From assembly GCF_021130785.1 (NCBI RefSeq), contig NC_060211.1, positions 25,343,001-25,407,000 of the forward strand: a stretch of 64,000 bases of DNA. Direction: 5' to 3'. The position numbers and the translations under genes are program-made. Source of the stretch: Homalodisca vitripennis (lineage: Eukaryota; Arthropoda; Insecta; Hemiptera; Cicadellidae). Shown here one piece after another: positions 1 to 10,562 of this stretch; position 1 is the stretch's first letter; the number at the start of each line of letters is the position of its first letter. The notes beneath the pieces were generated by a model. That model was not told where the DNA came from, made no database searches, and was given only the letters and a program-made list of their open reading frames with translations.

Positions 1-208
1 CACCACTTTTTTCTCCCTCATATACGTCACCAGAGGTATTCGTTATGTCGTTCACTTGTTTAAATGTGTCACTTAAGTTTTTCTTCATTTTATCAATCCA
101 GGATTTTCGTCTTTGCCATTGCCTTTCCTTTATGATTGGTGGGATTCCTTTCTTTATTAGTCCAAATGAAGGATACCCTCTTGACAATGAGCCTTTACCG
201 AAGAATCC
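1..208 (-). CDS. Tsen2: TSEN2 (tRNA-splicing endonuclease subunit 2), internal exon, cut by window edge
   Basis: TSEN2 is a subunit of the nuclear endonuclease that excises introns from pre-tRNAs. Read on the minus strand, this exon is open throughout and begins right after an acceptor (ttttag) with GFFGKGSLSRGYPSF. It matches the conserved N-terminal motif of animal TSEN2, which in the human protein reads YFGKGILSRSRPSF. A basic stretch with WQRRKSWIDKMKKNL follows, suited to the variable linker before the nuclease fold. The catalytic Tyr/His/Lys domain would lie beyond the left edge. The phase at the acceptor is 0 and agrees with the donor of the exon at 1931-2144. The family call rests on one strong motif plus the matching upstream exon. 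Confidence 0.8.
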
Positions 209-1128
209 CTAAAACATAGCAATACAATAAATAAAATACTTTATAATTTTCTTGTTAAATAAAATAAACACAAATTAGTAATATGGTTAGAGGACAGTAA
301 ACATTAGAGGATTTGATAAACAATACTATTTGTGGGTAAATACATTAAATTCAGATTAATTAATTTAGGCTAACTTACACAGTTGCTACTGTAGAACCAC
401 TTTAATATTATAACCCAAAATAGCTTTCATTAATTTGTTCAATAAAACAAATTTCCCCAATTCAAAAAATGTTGTAATCTTAAAATTTTGATTTGGGTAA
501 ATAAATATTCAATATACAGTTTCTTATGGGAGAGTTTATACTAAAATATTATATAAACAATTATTATTGACAGAATCATATTTTTAACAATTCATTAGCA
601 TTGAGACACTAATATCTAGGCTTCTGTTTACGACTTGAAACATTTACAAGAGGCGTTCTTATTTACAATGCAGCTTTAAACTTTAACCCTTTATAAAAAG
701 TGAAGCCTTAAATGCACAGCCTACAGGTTACTAGCAACCCCTTTAAAATTACAAAAATAAAATATGTGAAATAAACCTTTGCTTATACATGGTATACAAG
801 AAGGAATCATGATTAAAAAATTTAAACATTCCATCTAATAAGACAGAGTTGTATACAAAGCTCCCATGTGAAAGCACAAGGTTTTATGAACATCTGTAAC
901 TTGACATTAAAACCGCAGTTCCGACAATAATAGCTACCAAATCAGACGGTGTGGACTTAAGAATACCTGCAAAATATAATCACTAACCCAACCATATATT
1001 TGATTGTGAATCATGTAATTTGCTTGGACATCTGGTATTGTTGGTGTTGCGTAAGTACCGCCATTACTAGGAATAAAGGATAAAGTTATTTCAAATTAAT
1101 ATTTCTAGAAGAACATAAAACTAATATA

Positions 1129-1880
1129 GGTACTTTGGGATTATACCGACCACACTAGTATGAAGAACACAAAAATAGAAATTTATAGAAACAAACATGA
1201 TAGAACGAAAAAAACAACTCTTCAATTACAAAATTACAAACTTACAAGCATTTCCAGGTATTGTGATCGTTAGTGTTGTCGCTGTTATCTTATCTTTCTC
1301 GAGAATCCTGATTACGGCAGACCGCGCGGCATCACGTGATTTGCACGGTACATAATTGCCTTTCCATTACAATTCAATTTATATTTCTGATTAGCCCCTC
1401 TAGAATTTGATATTTTACTGATAGGTACTATCTCGAGGGATGTTTTTCTTTCGTCGACATCAGCGCGGGGCAGCACCGAAGGTGCTGCCAAATCCCGCGC
1501 TGATGGCCGGAGGCACTCGCATTTTGGGTGGCGGAATGTGATCAAGAATAAAAACAAGTTTTTAGTGTTTTTTTAATAAAGAGTTTAGTTTGGTAAATGT
1601 TTGTTTTTGTTGAATTTTTGTGTTTGGAGAAATGTAGAGGTAAAACACGGAAGTACAACAAAGCGATGCACCAGCTGAACGGGCGGCGAGACTCTGCAAT
1701 CACGTTATCTACTAGACGCTCGACTTTGACCTCTGTCTGAGGATGGGGAGGGGTTTGCGATAAGACAATTCCTGTTTTATATTGACGAAATATTGTTCTA
1801 CGCTAATCTAGTAATCAGTAGAAACGAAATGTGAAATAACGATTCATGTCTGGGTGTGGTCGGTATAATCCCAAAGTACC
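1129..1880. mobile_element. MITE family A, copy 1 (26-bp TIR, 8-bp TSD)
   Basis: Both ends carry an inverted repeat that starts GGTACTTTGGGATTATACCG and continues GACCACA. The flanks are identical 8-bp duplications, CTAATATA at 1121-1128 and 1881-1888. No transposase is encoded. The ends are shared with the copy at 12850-13243, in opposite orientation; that copy is shorter. The 8-bp duplication suggests a hAT-type mobilizing enzyme, but the TIR is not a canonical hAT end. A GC-rich palindrome at 1459-1504 lies inside. Confidence 0.85.
1459..1504. repeat. GC-rich palindrome inside MITE copy 1
   Basis: Arms ATCAGCGCGGGGCAGCACC and GGTGCTGCC-aaat-CCCGCGCTGAT can pair around a GAA loop, with four unpaired bases in the right arm. 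It stands out against AT-rich surroundings and is absent from the shorter MITE copy at 12850-13243. Confidence 0.7.
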
Positions 1881-1930
1881 CTAATATATTTATACGAAAC
1901 AGACAAAGAAGTAGAGAGCAGGATAAGTAC

Positions 1931-2144
1931 CATAGTATATAAAGACTTCATTTCCTCTGGATTACATATAATAACACAGTCGCCGGTGAAATTGCCAATA
2001 TAAAACCGGCCACAAGTCACTGTCAGCTGGAATTCCACTTTCACTTTCTATCAGAATTGGAAATGGTTGCTGAGGTTTGATGTGGTTTCCAACTCGTTTT
2101 CTTTTCGGCTCTCTTAATTCCATTTTGAGCCACGTATGTTTTAT
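1931..2144 (-). CDS. Tsen2: TSEN2 first coding exon, with apparent 1-nt frameshift
   Basis: An acceptor (ttgtttcag) precedes position 2144, the ATG is at 2123-2121, and a donor GT lies at 1930-1929. The first frame reads MELREPKRKRVGNHIKPQQP, like the basic start of animal TSEN2. From about 2050 the homology moves to another frame, GRFYIGNFTGDCVIICNPEE then MKSLYTM. This matches the motif that precedes the glycine-rich segment in the next exon, and it splices in phase 0 to GFFGKG at 208. The coding part is 193 nt, one more than a multiple of three, and the second frame has a stop just upstream of the switch near 2051. It is therefore either a one-base assembly error or a real lesion. The other parts of the gene look intact. 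Confidence 0.68.
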
Positions 2145-2853
2145 CTGAAACAATACACAATATTATTGATTAAAATAGTTAGTTCAAATATACTAAAAGT
2201 AGATCAACTGGTTCAATATAGGACAGTATTTAGCTAACTTGTATTTATATGTAAGAACATCGGTAACATATGCAGTTGTTCACCACGTTTTGCAGCTTAA
2301 ATTGCTATAAAATCAGCTTAAGAACTAGACTTCCTGAATAACTACTTAGTGAACAAGGGTTATTTCCATTTTTCCAATGTTGTTTAGTAGCAGCCACCAT
2401 AATTGCAGCTTCCCAAAAAAATAATCACAAATATTTAACAATTGATATAAGGAACATTCAAGATTGTACTGTTTTAATTTAGGAAAATAATTTCAAACTG
2501 AATTAAGTTATAGACTTTTAAGATTATCTTATAGTAAAGCTATATTTTATATGTCAAAGAAATATATACATTTAGATTATAGAAAATTATACAACTTTGT
2601 TCTAAGTTTGAGCAGTTGTTTGTTACTTACAATTACTCAACAGGGTAAACATATCTGACAGTATTTACATTGTTCTACTCATGATTTGATATTATCGATT
2701 ATGCGAGTGTCAGACGCTTATTATAACGCAGCCTTACTTCCGTTTGGGAAGCAAAAAACAAGTACTGATTATCATAATGACGTATAGTTGTCAAAGTAGT
2801 TCAAATAAAGTCTGTTCATTCTAATAATGTAATTTTTTTGTCCGCGGTAAAAC
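2145..2853. other. TSEN2 upstream sequence, no feature seen
   Basis: AT-rich, with no convincing coding frame. The TSEN2 5' untranslated exon and promoter probably lie in or beyond this stretch, but I cannot place them. Confidence 0.4.
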
Positions 2854-2867
2854 TTATCCTAAAAAAG

Positions 2868-2975
2868 GGGCCTCCAGATAACACCAAAGTAGTGAGTTTT
2901 GTTCAAGAGGATGAGCAGAATAGATAACAATATTAAAATTATGATTGGAAACTCTGGCGTTAAATTCACTCATAA
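2868..2975. repeat. Dispersed repeat fragment, partner at 7570-7682 (inverted)
   Basis: The stretch containing AAGAGGATGAGCA and GGCGTTAAATTCACT recurs in reverse complement at 7570-7682, with about 75-80% identity by eye. On the minus strand it is open and reads NHNFNIVIYSAHPLEQNSLL. The partner encodes a similar DHNFNVIN peptide in its own frame, so it may be a scrap of transposon coding sequence. The family is not recognised. Confidence 0.5.
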
Positions 2976-3006
2976 ACTTAATTGGACTATCAATACCACA
3001 CACTTT

Positions 3007-3758
3007 AACTGCAGTATAATAAGCGGCCACAACCACAATCGATATTCATGATTACCTAAATAACTAAAACAAAAATTTCTAACCAAATTACTTAATAGGT
3101 ATTTCAAATTAAAGTATCGTTCAGTGGTTTTTATAGTTATCTAAAAACGGCTGCAGTATAATAAGAGGCCACCACCATAATAGAGTCATATTTATAATTA
3201 TCTAAACTATAGAAACAAAAATGTTGACACGAATTAGGCTACTTTATATAAAAACTATCTACGTTGTGTATCTATAAAATGTAACAAACAAAACAGAACA
3301 TTTAGTTACTTTTTACTGTTTTTAAGAATAGCCTATGTTTTTTTCAGATTCTATTGTGGTGATGGCCTCTTATTATAATTGTAGCCCTAAAAAGGAATGA
3401 TTTAATGCTAAATAAAAAACTAGACTATGTCTATTTTTTTAATGTAAAAAAACAAGTGACTTTATTTACATTTTACTATTTTGAAGGATACATGTGTCTG
3501 ACAGTTTTTGTCACAAACAACACATGGACATCACCATTGTACTTGCGACCATTACTCAAATACTATGCAAACAATTTTACTTTGATTAAATTAATTTGGA
3601 ACATCATTATTCAATACATTAATACGTGCTGACAATAATTAATTGTCAATAACTATAATGAGAATAGTTTTGTATTTGAGTTTAGGTATTTCTAATCACG
3701 ATTCAGTAGCCTACCCTAATATATGATTGTGGTGGTGGCATCTTACTATATTCCAGCC
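3007..3758. mobile_element. MITE family B, outer copy, interrupted by a second copy of itself
   Basis: The left end has CTGCAGTATAATAAGCGGCC and ACAACCACAATC. The right end, 3725-3758, is its reverse complement with a few changes. The flanks are CACACTTT (2999-3006) and CACACTAT (3759-3766), an 8-bp target duplication with one mismatch. The inner copy at 3149-3386 splits it, leaving about 500 bp of outer element. No transposase is encoded. Confidence 0.65.
3149..3386. mobile_element. MITE family B, inner copy
   Basis: Ends GGCTGCAGTATAATAAGAGG and, inverted, GGCTACAATTATAATAAGAG, each followed by CCA(C/T)CACCA and then TAATAGA or CAATAGA, form TIRs of about 36 bp. The flanks are CTAAAAAC (3141-3148) and CTAAAAAG (3387-3394). 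The length is 238 bp and it is non-coding. It is related to the outer element in which it sits. Confidence 0.75.
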
Positions 3759-3895
3759 CACACTATACCTGAGTAAACACTGTTGTCATCCCATACAGAG
3801 TCACAATAAAGTTTATAGTCTATTAGAATACATAATCACAAAATTTCTTAATAATTTTTGGCTGATTAAAAAAGTCCAAAATATAAAAATAAACT

Positions 3896-3901
3896 TTTAT
3901 T
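3896..3901 (-). terminator. Candidate poly(A) signal overlapping the FAM32A stop codon
   Basis: On the minus strand the last codon and stop read AAA TAA AAG, which contains AATAAA. If used, cleavage would give a 3' UTR of only a few tens of bases. I saw no other exact AATAAA in the next 100 bases. Confidence 0.4.
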
Positions 3902-4217
3902 TTGTCCAGCTGACTTTAGGAATATCAAAGTGTTCAGTGAGGCTATCCAGATGTCTGTTGAATTCTTCCACTCTTTGTTTGTGAGTCATAGAGGCTTTCT
4001 GTAAAATTCTTTCCTTTTGCATCTTTTCTTGCATTTTTTGAAAAGCTATTTCTGCTTTGGTTGCTGTAACTTCAACTTTGTCTTCCTTGGCTGATTCCGC
4101 ATCATTAGACACTTGCTCTAACAGTTTTTTGTTGTGCTTATTTTTCTTTTTACTTTTCTGTACACCACCAGATTTTAACTTCAATGGACCTTTCACGATC
4201 TCATCATACTCTGACAT
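3897..4217 (-). CDS. FAM32A: FAM32A homolog
   Basis: This is a complete 106-residue reading frame on one exon. It starts MSEYDEIVKGPLKLKSGG and ends EEFNRHLDSLTEHFDIPKVS-WTK, matching animal FAM32A (about 112 residues) at both ends. The N-terminus has the KGPLKLK motif, then a lysine-rich tract (KSKKKNKHNKK, about residues 21-31). The C-terminal half (about 55-106) is the conserved block AFQKMQEKMQKERILQKASM followed by THKQRVEEFNRHL. FAM32A is a small basic nuclear protein whose human form has been seen in the post-branching spliceosome, where its C-terminus reaches the catalytic site. That role is family knowledge, not visible here. The stop codon lies within an AATAAA hexamer (3901-3896). 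A candidate 5' UTR intron and promoter lie upstream. Confidence 0.95.
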   Translation of the reverse strand: MSEYDEIVKGPLKLKSGGVQKSKKKNKHNKKLLEQVSNDAESAKEDKVEVTATKAEIAFQKMQEKMQKERILQKASMTHKQRVEEFNRHLDSLTEHFDIPKVSWTK

Positions 4218-4439
4218 GGTTACAAGTAAATTCTAGTTGATGTATTAGGCTATTTGTTGTAATACAAAACAGAAACTATGCAGTGACTTGTTATAAATCC
4301 AAATTATACATTTTATACAAATCCCGACAACAAACACGCTCTTTAGGATAATTAATCCTGATATTTAAAAATATAAAAACTTTCTGAGATGTTAATAGCA
4401 ATAAAATTTGAAAAGACAGTTATCTAACAACAACAAAAC

Positions 4440-4545
4440 ACTACTCACTTAGTAACTTGTGTTGATGACTAAACCCCGAACGACTGAACTGAACTGAACA
4501 GAATGAGAGAGAATATGACGTCAACGTGATGTCATTGTGTAATGA
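4440..4545 (-). promoter_or_regulatory. FAM32A promoter and untranslated first exon
   Basis: A full CRE palindrome TGACGTCA lies at 4516-4523. About 20 bases downstream on the minus strand are three tandem TTCAGT steps, each fitting the arthropod initiator TCAGT. The 5' leader then meets a donor-like GTGAGT near 4450. An acceptor-like CAACTAG lies about 15 bases before the FAM32A ATG, implying an intron of about 0.2 kb in the 5' UTR. No TATA box is evident. Confidence 0.5.
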
Positions 4546-4559
4546 CTACAGACAGACCA

Positions 4560-5769
4560 CGGTAGGAGACTACAGAGTGGCAGTGCACACCGGATCGGCA
4601 ATTTCAGTATGATCAAGACTCTTATAAACAGTGTTGCCAATACTAATTTACTGACACTTAAACTTAAAATTAACAAAAGTAAACATCAAGATATTTTATC
4701 AAATACAAATATTGTGATTTTAAAGTTAATACAATATAATTTAGAATTGAATTACTTTTATGATTTATATTTCAAAGTTTATAAATGTATATAAATTCTA
4801 GTTTAAGTAAGTTTTTGATTACACGTAAGGACAGCCTAAAAAGTAAATTAAATTTCAAAGCTTAACAAAAAAAGTTAAAAAAGAACTTTAAGAAAATTAT
4901 ATTTCAGATTTAAGAAATGGCTGTGTAATTTTCGGGCACATGGGAAATTTTTTAAGTATGTTAGACTTTAGATGCATAGTAAACTGCTTCTTATATATTT
5001 TTCCTCCAAAAATGTATAGTTTCAAAAACAACATGCTTGGAGGGAAATGTATGGGGGAAGTAATCTTTCGCATATAGACATAAGAATTAAGCTTTAAAGA
5101 TTGTATTGTAATAAATATTAGTTAGAAGCTAGCCACTGTAAATGAAGACAGCAAACACAAGCTTTTGGTAACTTTGAAGAAGTAGAAAATTTGCCTCCTG
5201 AATACTATACTTGTTTAATATATATTAAACATGCCGAGTGGCAAGACAACTTCAAATCTAAACATTTCTTTTACCCAATGATTCTACAACAACCGGAGAA
5301 AAGTATTAATGATAGAAAATCTCGATTTACTTTTGTGTATTGCGGGAATACGATCGGGAATATATTGGCTCCTTACTTAATTTAATGGTAATTAGAAATG
5401 AGGTAAATGGGGCTAACTATTCTCGATTGAGAGTATATGACAGTGGTTGGATGGAACAATTAGTTTATGATAATTGACTTGAGTTTCATTCTCTACCCTA
5501 GACAAGCAAGTAAATAAGTTCTTCAAATAAAAATATCAGTACAGCGTAGTACGGACCTTATTTTTGGAATAACCCTTGTATTTTAATATATGACTACCTC
5601 TCAGCACACATATCGATAAAGGCTTTATGTATATCTGCTGGTAAATGTACAGGTATCATTGTTCTGATGAATGAAACAGCTTTAGTATTAAACAGTAGTT
5701 AAATGTAAACAATAAAGCAAGGAAACTGATAATAAATGTAGACTATAACAAAGAACACATGAGTAAGGC
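4560..5769. other. Intergenic, no feature seen
   Basis: AT-rich, with short open frames of low complexity only. No homology, TIR or tandem structure was recognised. Confidence 0.4.
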
Positions 5770-7530
5770 TATGTAAAATATTGTGTTATTTCCCCAGCTT
5801 CATTTTGTGACATAGTCCTGCAGGTACCGTGGCGGTATCCGCGAGAAAGCCATGGTCGGGGACTGCTAGTTGTATGCAAAGAATGTCTGCCTTTTGGTGA
5901 ATAAGTAGTCTTATTTGACATACCTGTATAAAATGGTGATTTTATCTCTGTCGCAAACCGGTGATTCATGTATATCAGGAGTTGCTTCATCAACTGAGTT
6001 CCGTGAATAACTGACTGGATCTTGATTTCCATGGAAGTCGGGTTCTGGTGCTGTAGCTAAATGTCTGATTGATACTGCTTTATCCAGCCTGTCTGAGAAT
6101 TTGACGTGTGCATAGCCAGGTCGACTCGCTTGGATGAGGTAAACTTATTCCACTAAATGGTAAAATTTGCTAGATCAGAGTGATTCTAAATGGGAACAGG
6201 GCCAACCATGATAGAACTCAATTACCATAGTGAGATCTCCTTGGATTTTTCAACATCAACTCATGTGAAGTGGTATTCGTATATGTACAAAGAAGGGATC
6301 TAAACAAGTGGAGGGCTTCTGGTAGAACTATTGATTCCTAGCGTTTGGTTGGAAAATCTTGGCTCTGTTAAGGGCAAATGTTATGGTTTTTCAAACTTTA
6401 CTATTATACTTTTCAAGTTGACCGTTGCCTCTGGAATTGTACACTGAAGAATAACGACGCTATCTCATGAATTTCAAGACATTAATTCAGTTCTTGCGAG
6501 ATCAGTCCCGTTTCATGGTCTGAATGGATAAAAGAATACATTCCAAGATTGAAGGGTTCACTTGATTGTTGATAACGGTATATCTCAGAATGGAAATGCA
6601 AATGGATAGCGAAAATATTTATCAACAATAGTGAACATGAATTTGTTTTGATTGACACTGAGCAGAGGTCCATTAAAATCTATATTTAATCTGTCAAATG
6701 ATGATGTTGCCTTTAATAGATTCCCCTTCTAGCTGCAAAACCTAGGTTTCAGCTCTGCACATACTCTGCGCAGGATACAACTTGTTTTTTTTTTTATCCA
6801 GTGATAAAGTCTTGTTGCTCCACGCTGGAAAAGGTTCTTATGTATTTCTTGACGATTATAGGCCTGCCTTGAATCGAACCATATAATCATGACATGGTGT
6901 TATCAACTCCGTTTTCTTTTCCTATGTGATAAACGATACAACATTTAAAATAAGAAGTGCTAACGTTGAATCATTTAATTCTTTATTTCTTCCGACCTTG
7001 TATGATCAAACACAAAGGCAATGGATTTTTGATAAGTTATGAGCATTGGGTCGACCGACAAGAAAGTGTCGCCATTCCTTAGACAATCCACAGTTGCCTA
7101 CGCCTCTTTTTCAACAGAAAATTGCTTTCATTCAGATTTTGAAACTGTTACTGACAAAGAAGGAACAGGGAGTCTTGTTTGTGACAGTGTAGAGTCGGAC
7201 ACACTTTTATATGTGTCCGTTTCTGCTGTAAATGGTATTCTATCCTGGATAGGTACTCTAGTTGTAGCAGCTACATCTTCTTTTAACTGAATGAAATGCA
7301 CTGCTAGCCTCTGGAGACAGCGTAAAATTTTGTTTAGATTACAGAAGCCTGATCTTTTCAGAAAAATTATGAATAAAGCTTAAACAGTGAGCAAAAATAC
7401 TTTGACAATGAAGATGAGAGTGAATAACATGAGGTATATCCAATTTATGTTAAAGGTAGAGGCAATCTCATTTGATCTGGCCGTATTTGATTTTTTAATG
7501 GCATAGCCCAAGTGATGAATCGATTCCTGA
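5770..7530 (-). pseudogene. Decayed Ty3/Gypsy-type LTR retrotransposon pol
   Basis: Minus-strand translation in shifting frames recovers a pol order typical of Ty3/Gypsy elements. About 7290-7530 holds the end of reverse transcriptase and its connection, with FAHCLSFIHNFSEKIRLL. About 6960-7290 is RNase H-like, with AETDTYKSVSDSTLSQ and FSVEKEA. About 6720-6900 matches the zinc-binding N-terminal part of integrase, with VCAELKPRF. The integrase core spans about 6420-6710, with FDRLNIDFNGPL, SDHETGLISQELN and NGQVEKYN, so all three acidic positions can be placed. The C-terminal part runs to about 5770. Many stops and frameshifts interrupt it. No LTR, primer-binding site, protease or gag was found. 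It is dead. Confidence 0.8.
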
Positions 7531-7569
7531 CCACAGGATCATTGTCCTTATATAGGGTTAAATTATATT

Positions 7570-7682
7570 TCTGTTCTGGTATCAGTGAATTTAACACCGC
7601 AATTACCGATCATAATTTCAATGTTATTAACTTATTATGCTCATCCTTTTTAATAAAACTCTATGTGGTTTTAGAGCGTGGT
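7570..7682. repeat. Dispersed repeat fragment, inverted partner of 2868-2975
   Basis: The reverse complement contains AAAAGGATGAGCATAATAAG and GCGGTGTTAAATTCACTG, aligned with 2868-2975. It directly abuts the 5' limit of the recognisable Gypsy pol fragment, so it may be part of that element or the sequence that interrupts it. Confidence 0.45.
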
Positions 7683-10283
7683 TAAATCACAACTAACAAT
7701 ATTTTACAATAATTGAAAAGGAAATATAATTTTGTGATTATATTCCTGTAGTGTGTTTCTTGTTATCTATGGTTTCCAGCGTTATGTCTTCAAAACAGTT
7801 CAGTACAACACCAAAAACTGTCCCATGTAGTAACCCTTACTGCCTTGTAGATAACCACGGTGTCCATTTCCCAACTACCGTGGCGTGTTAACTCTAATAC
7901 CGTCAATTAACTTCAAAATTTGTTATATACTACTTTAAAATAAAACTTATAGAATCTTTTCAAATATTTTGATTTGTAACACTACTAAAATTAAAAAAAA
8001 AAAACAAATACAAGCTATTCAAACTATACATATAAATGTAAAAACTCCGCCTATTTAATATAGGCAATTTTTCATTTTTAATATAAAGGATGTTTTGTTT
8101 GTTCCCTAATAAATAAAAAAATATTATGAGTTTGTAAATTTTTAAAATATACATAAAGGTTTAAATGTGTGTTTTAAAGTCCTATAAACAATCTATGTGT
8201 GAATTAACATTGTAGGTTTATCCTGATATGCGTGTATCTCAGAAAAAAAATATATGTAAGTCAGGTCCTTGGATTATTTTAAAGTAATGAGGCTCTTCAT
8301 TAAATCCCAGTAAGGACCTCTGTCTTAGAGCTCCCTACATAATCGAAGTCTCTATTCCACCGCTAGGATGTACACGAAATTCAGTTATCCATACTAAGGT
8401 AGACCGATGTAAAAGTGCCAGATTGACTGGACTGTTTCGTAGAATAGAAAATTGAAGAGGCTGAAAAAACATCACGTGAAATAATCATCGATTCGATGGA
8501 AGTAACACACTTGAACATGAAGTCTGTTTGGTTTGCTTTGCTCAAACCATTTCAGTCAACAATCTAAACCGAAACCTTCTGCGGTCTGTGACCAGTAAAG
8601 CAAATCGCTGTGGCTATATGGCCGGCTACCGTCTGTAGATTAGACAGACGGGCGATGAGTGGTGGCGTCAACCGTGACGTAACGAAAGGGCAGCCATAAC
8701 TGTCACCTTTACATCACTGCCTTAGAAATATAAAAAACACAATTAGTAGACTATTTTATTAATTCCATATTATGCATTGGTAATGTATTGAACAGTAATG
8801 TAATAAAAGTATACGCTTAAATAAATTAAAAAGAAGAAATATACAACTAAAAATTAACCATGTACCAGAATCTACACTTCGTAGTTTATTAAGATATAGT
8901 TTTGTTTCTCACAATTTTACTGGAATGTTTCAATTAATAGTCATTAAGAGAAATCATAATTAATTATAAATAATTTTGTCATATTACATATGTATGTCAT
9001 TTAATAGCATAAAATAACTGGAACATTTGTTTTATTTACTAATAACACTGAAATGGTTATGATTTCATTGTATATTGTGTGTAAGTGGTAAGAGGAGAAT
9101 TAGTCTCTCGTCTTGAGATATTTGAAAATTCTTCCATTTACCGATTAAAAATAGTTTTATTATTAATCACTTACGTATTATCGGACTTTAGCAGGACTGT
9201 AAGTTCTTATAGAAAGGATCTTGGCACAGTTTAAAGTATATAGCATACAGACTACATCACTACCTAACTTTTCTATTGTTTTCGGCAAAATACTGTCAGT
9301 TATACAAACGTCTGGATGAGTCAGACATATGTAAAGTAACACTTAAACTGGAACTTGAAATGTTATACATCAATGTATAATTATCATTCATTGTTATAAA
9401 ACACAGGGATGTGTCATTACGATAACAGATAGGATTATCTAGAAAAGTTGGCATCTTACACGAAAGAATTTTGAGCTGTTACCTAACTTACCATAATCTA
9501 AATATGTTCATTAAGATGTGACTGGCCAAAAACGGAAAATTGCGTTAAAGCAATAACAGTCTAGAGAAAGTTATAAGAGTTGTACACGACAGCGACATCT
9601 CAACGAAACAACTGATGGCATCTCACACCCAGCCCAACTGTCGTAGATCTAATACATTTAACGTGGATGATACAAACAATTCTTTTCATTACCACAATCC
9701 CTTCCGCTTTCCCATTACTGTACAATAAATCTCGGGGACTGATGTTTCCTCAAGCTCAAAATTCTTATTTAACAAAAAACGACCATGAAAATTCCTAAAA
9801 TTGACTCTAAATATGAAACTTGAATTATTAATTATAATTAGGAGAGGCAAACTAAAATAAAGCCGTAGAATGCATTATAAGAAAATTATTAGAATGGAAT
9901 TAACTGAGAACTTACAATATTTATTAACTTTCAAAACAATGAGTAAAAATAAGTAATTCACTTAATAAAGTTGTAAGAGGGATTGGACGTAAGTTACCAT
10001 TGCGGTATAATGCTGTTACTAAAATGTGACAAATAGCTCTTTGTAAGCATCCAAATTAAATAGTTAGTTATAAAGTTTGCACGATAATGTTTACACGGAT
10101 CAATACTGTGCACTTTATGATCAAAAGATAAGATCACTGTATATTTCTAAAGATTTAAAATTTTATACGTACTTGTAATTTAATTTTTGTTTGTATTCAC
10201 ACTTATGGAGTTTAACACAAGTGTGTTTAATCAATATTGTGAAGTTTGGTGCACAATATTGAGTATATATTTAGGGTATAGAC
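7683..10283. other. Long stretch with no supported gene
   Basis: AT-rich, with no frame resembling a known protein. At 8600-8720 the base composition becomes more balanced, with a short inverted repeat CCGTCTG/CAGACGG around 8628-8651 and a TGACGTAAC CRE-like half-site near 8676. That could be a diverged promoter or a MITE end, without further support. Confidence 0.35.
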
Positions 10284-10430
10284 CTATTTCATGAAATATA
10301 GTTCTTCATGAAATGCAATTGTTCTCGAATCACTTATTCTTAATTGAATACCGGTATGGTCCGTATTTTCTTTATTATTGATAAAAGTTTTCAACTGGTC
10401 AAAAGAACTAAACTTTCTACAACCCGCCAT
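10284..10430 (-). CDS. Short ORF, possibly the N-terminal exon or remnant of a FAR1/ZSWIM-like protein
   Basis: The start AAAATGGCGGG at 10430 has a good context and encodes 48 residues, MAGCRKFSSFDQLKTFINNK and then ENTDHTGIQLRISDSRTIAF, before a stop at 10284. The pattern F.SF..L...I........Q...RDSRT resembles the N-terminus of MULE/FAR1-derived ZSWIM3-like proteins, which use it as part of a zinc-binding DNA contact region. The zinc ligands that would follow are absent, so it is a truncated copy, an exon with an unrecognised donor, or chance. A CRE (10487-10494) lies about 60 bases upstream, as in a real promoter. Confidence 0.3.
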   Translation of the reverse strand: MAGCRKFSSFDQLKTFINNKENTDHTGIQLRISDSRTIAFHEELYFMK

Positions 10431-10562
10431 TTTAATCACAATGCACAGTGCTAGAGCTACTTCAAAACCTTTGGCGTCACAGTCTGTGACGTCATAGTCG
10501 TTCCCGTTCTTTGAAACCAAGCCCGGTGACCGGGCATATAGCCACTCCGAAAGCAAATACAT
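10431..10562 (-). promoter_or_regulatory. CRE-containing candidate promoter
   Basis: TGACGTCA at 10487-10494 lies in a locally GC-richer segment just upstream of an ATGGCGGG start. The segment also holds the palindrome CCCGGTCACCGGG. The layout (CRE, short leader, ATGGCGG) resembles the FAM32A promoter at 4440-4545. Transcription is not proven. Confidence 0.4.

Larger units (their letters stand above)
209..1930 (-). other. TSEN2 intron containing a MITE
   Basis: This is the intron between the two TSEN2 exons, with GT at its 5' end (1930-1929) and AG at its 3' end (210-209). It contains the MITE at 1129-1880. Positions 209-1128 are AT-rich with no coding or repeat signal that I can see. Confidence 0.6.

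Noticed and set aside
4609..4794. 61-residue plus-strand open frame beside the FAM32A promoter
   Set aside because: Low-complexity AT-rich peptide without homology, on the opposite strand from the FAM32A promoter.
7039..7290. 83-residue plus-strand open frame
   Set aside because: It is the antisense of the RNase H-like part of the Gypsy pol relic, which has clear motifs on the minus strand.
5770..7530. Active retrovirus-like element
   Set aside because: Multiple stops and frameshifts. No LTRs, gag, protease or envelope frame were found.
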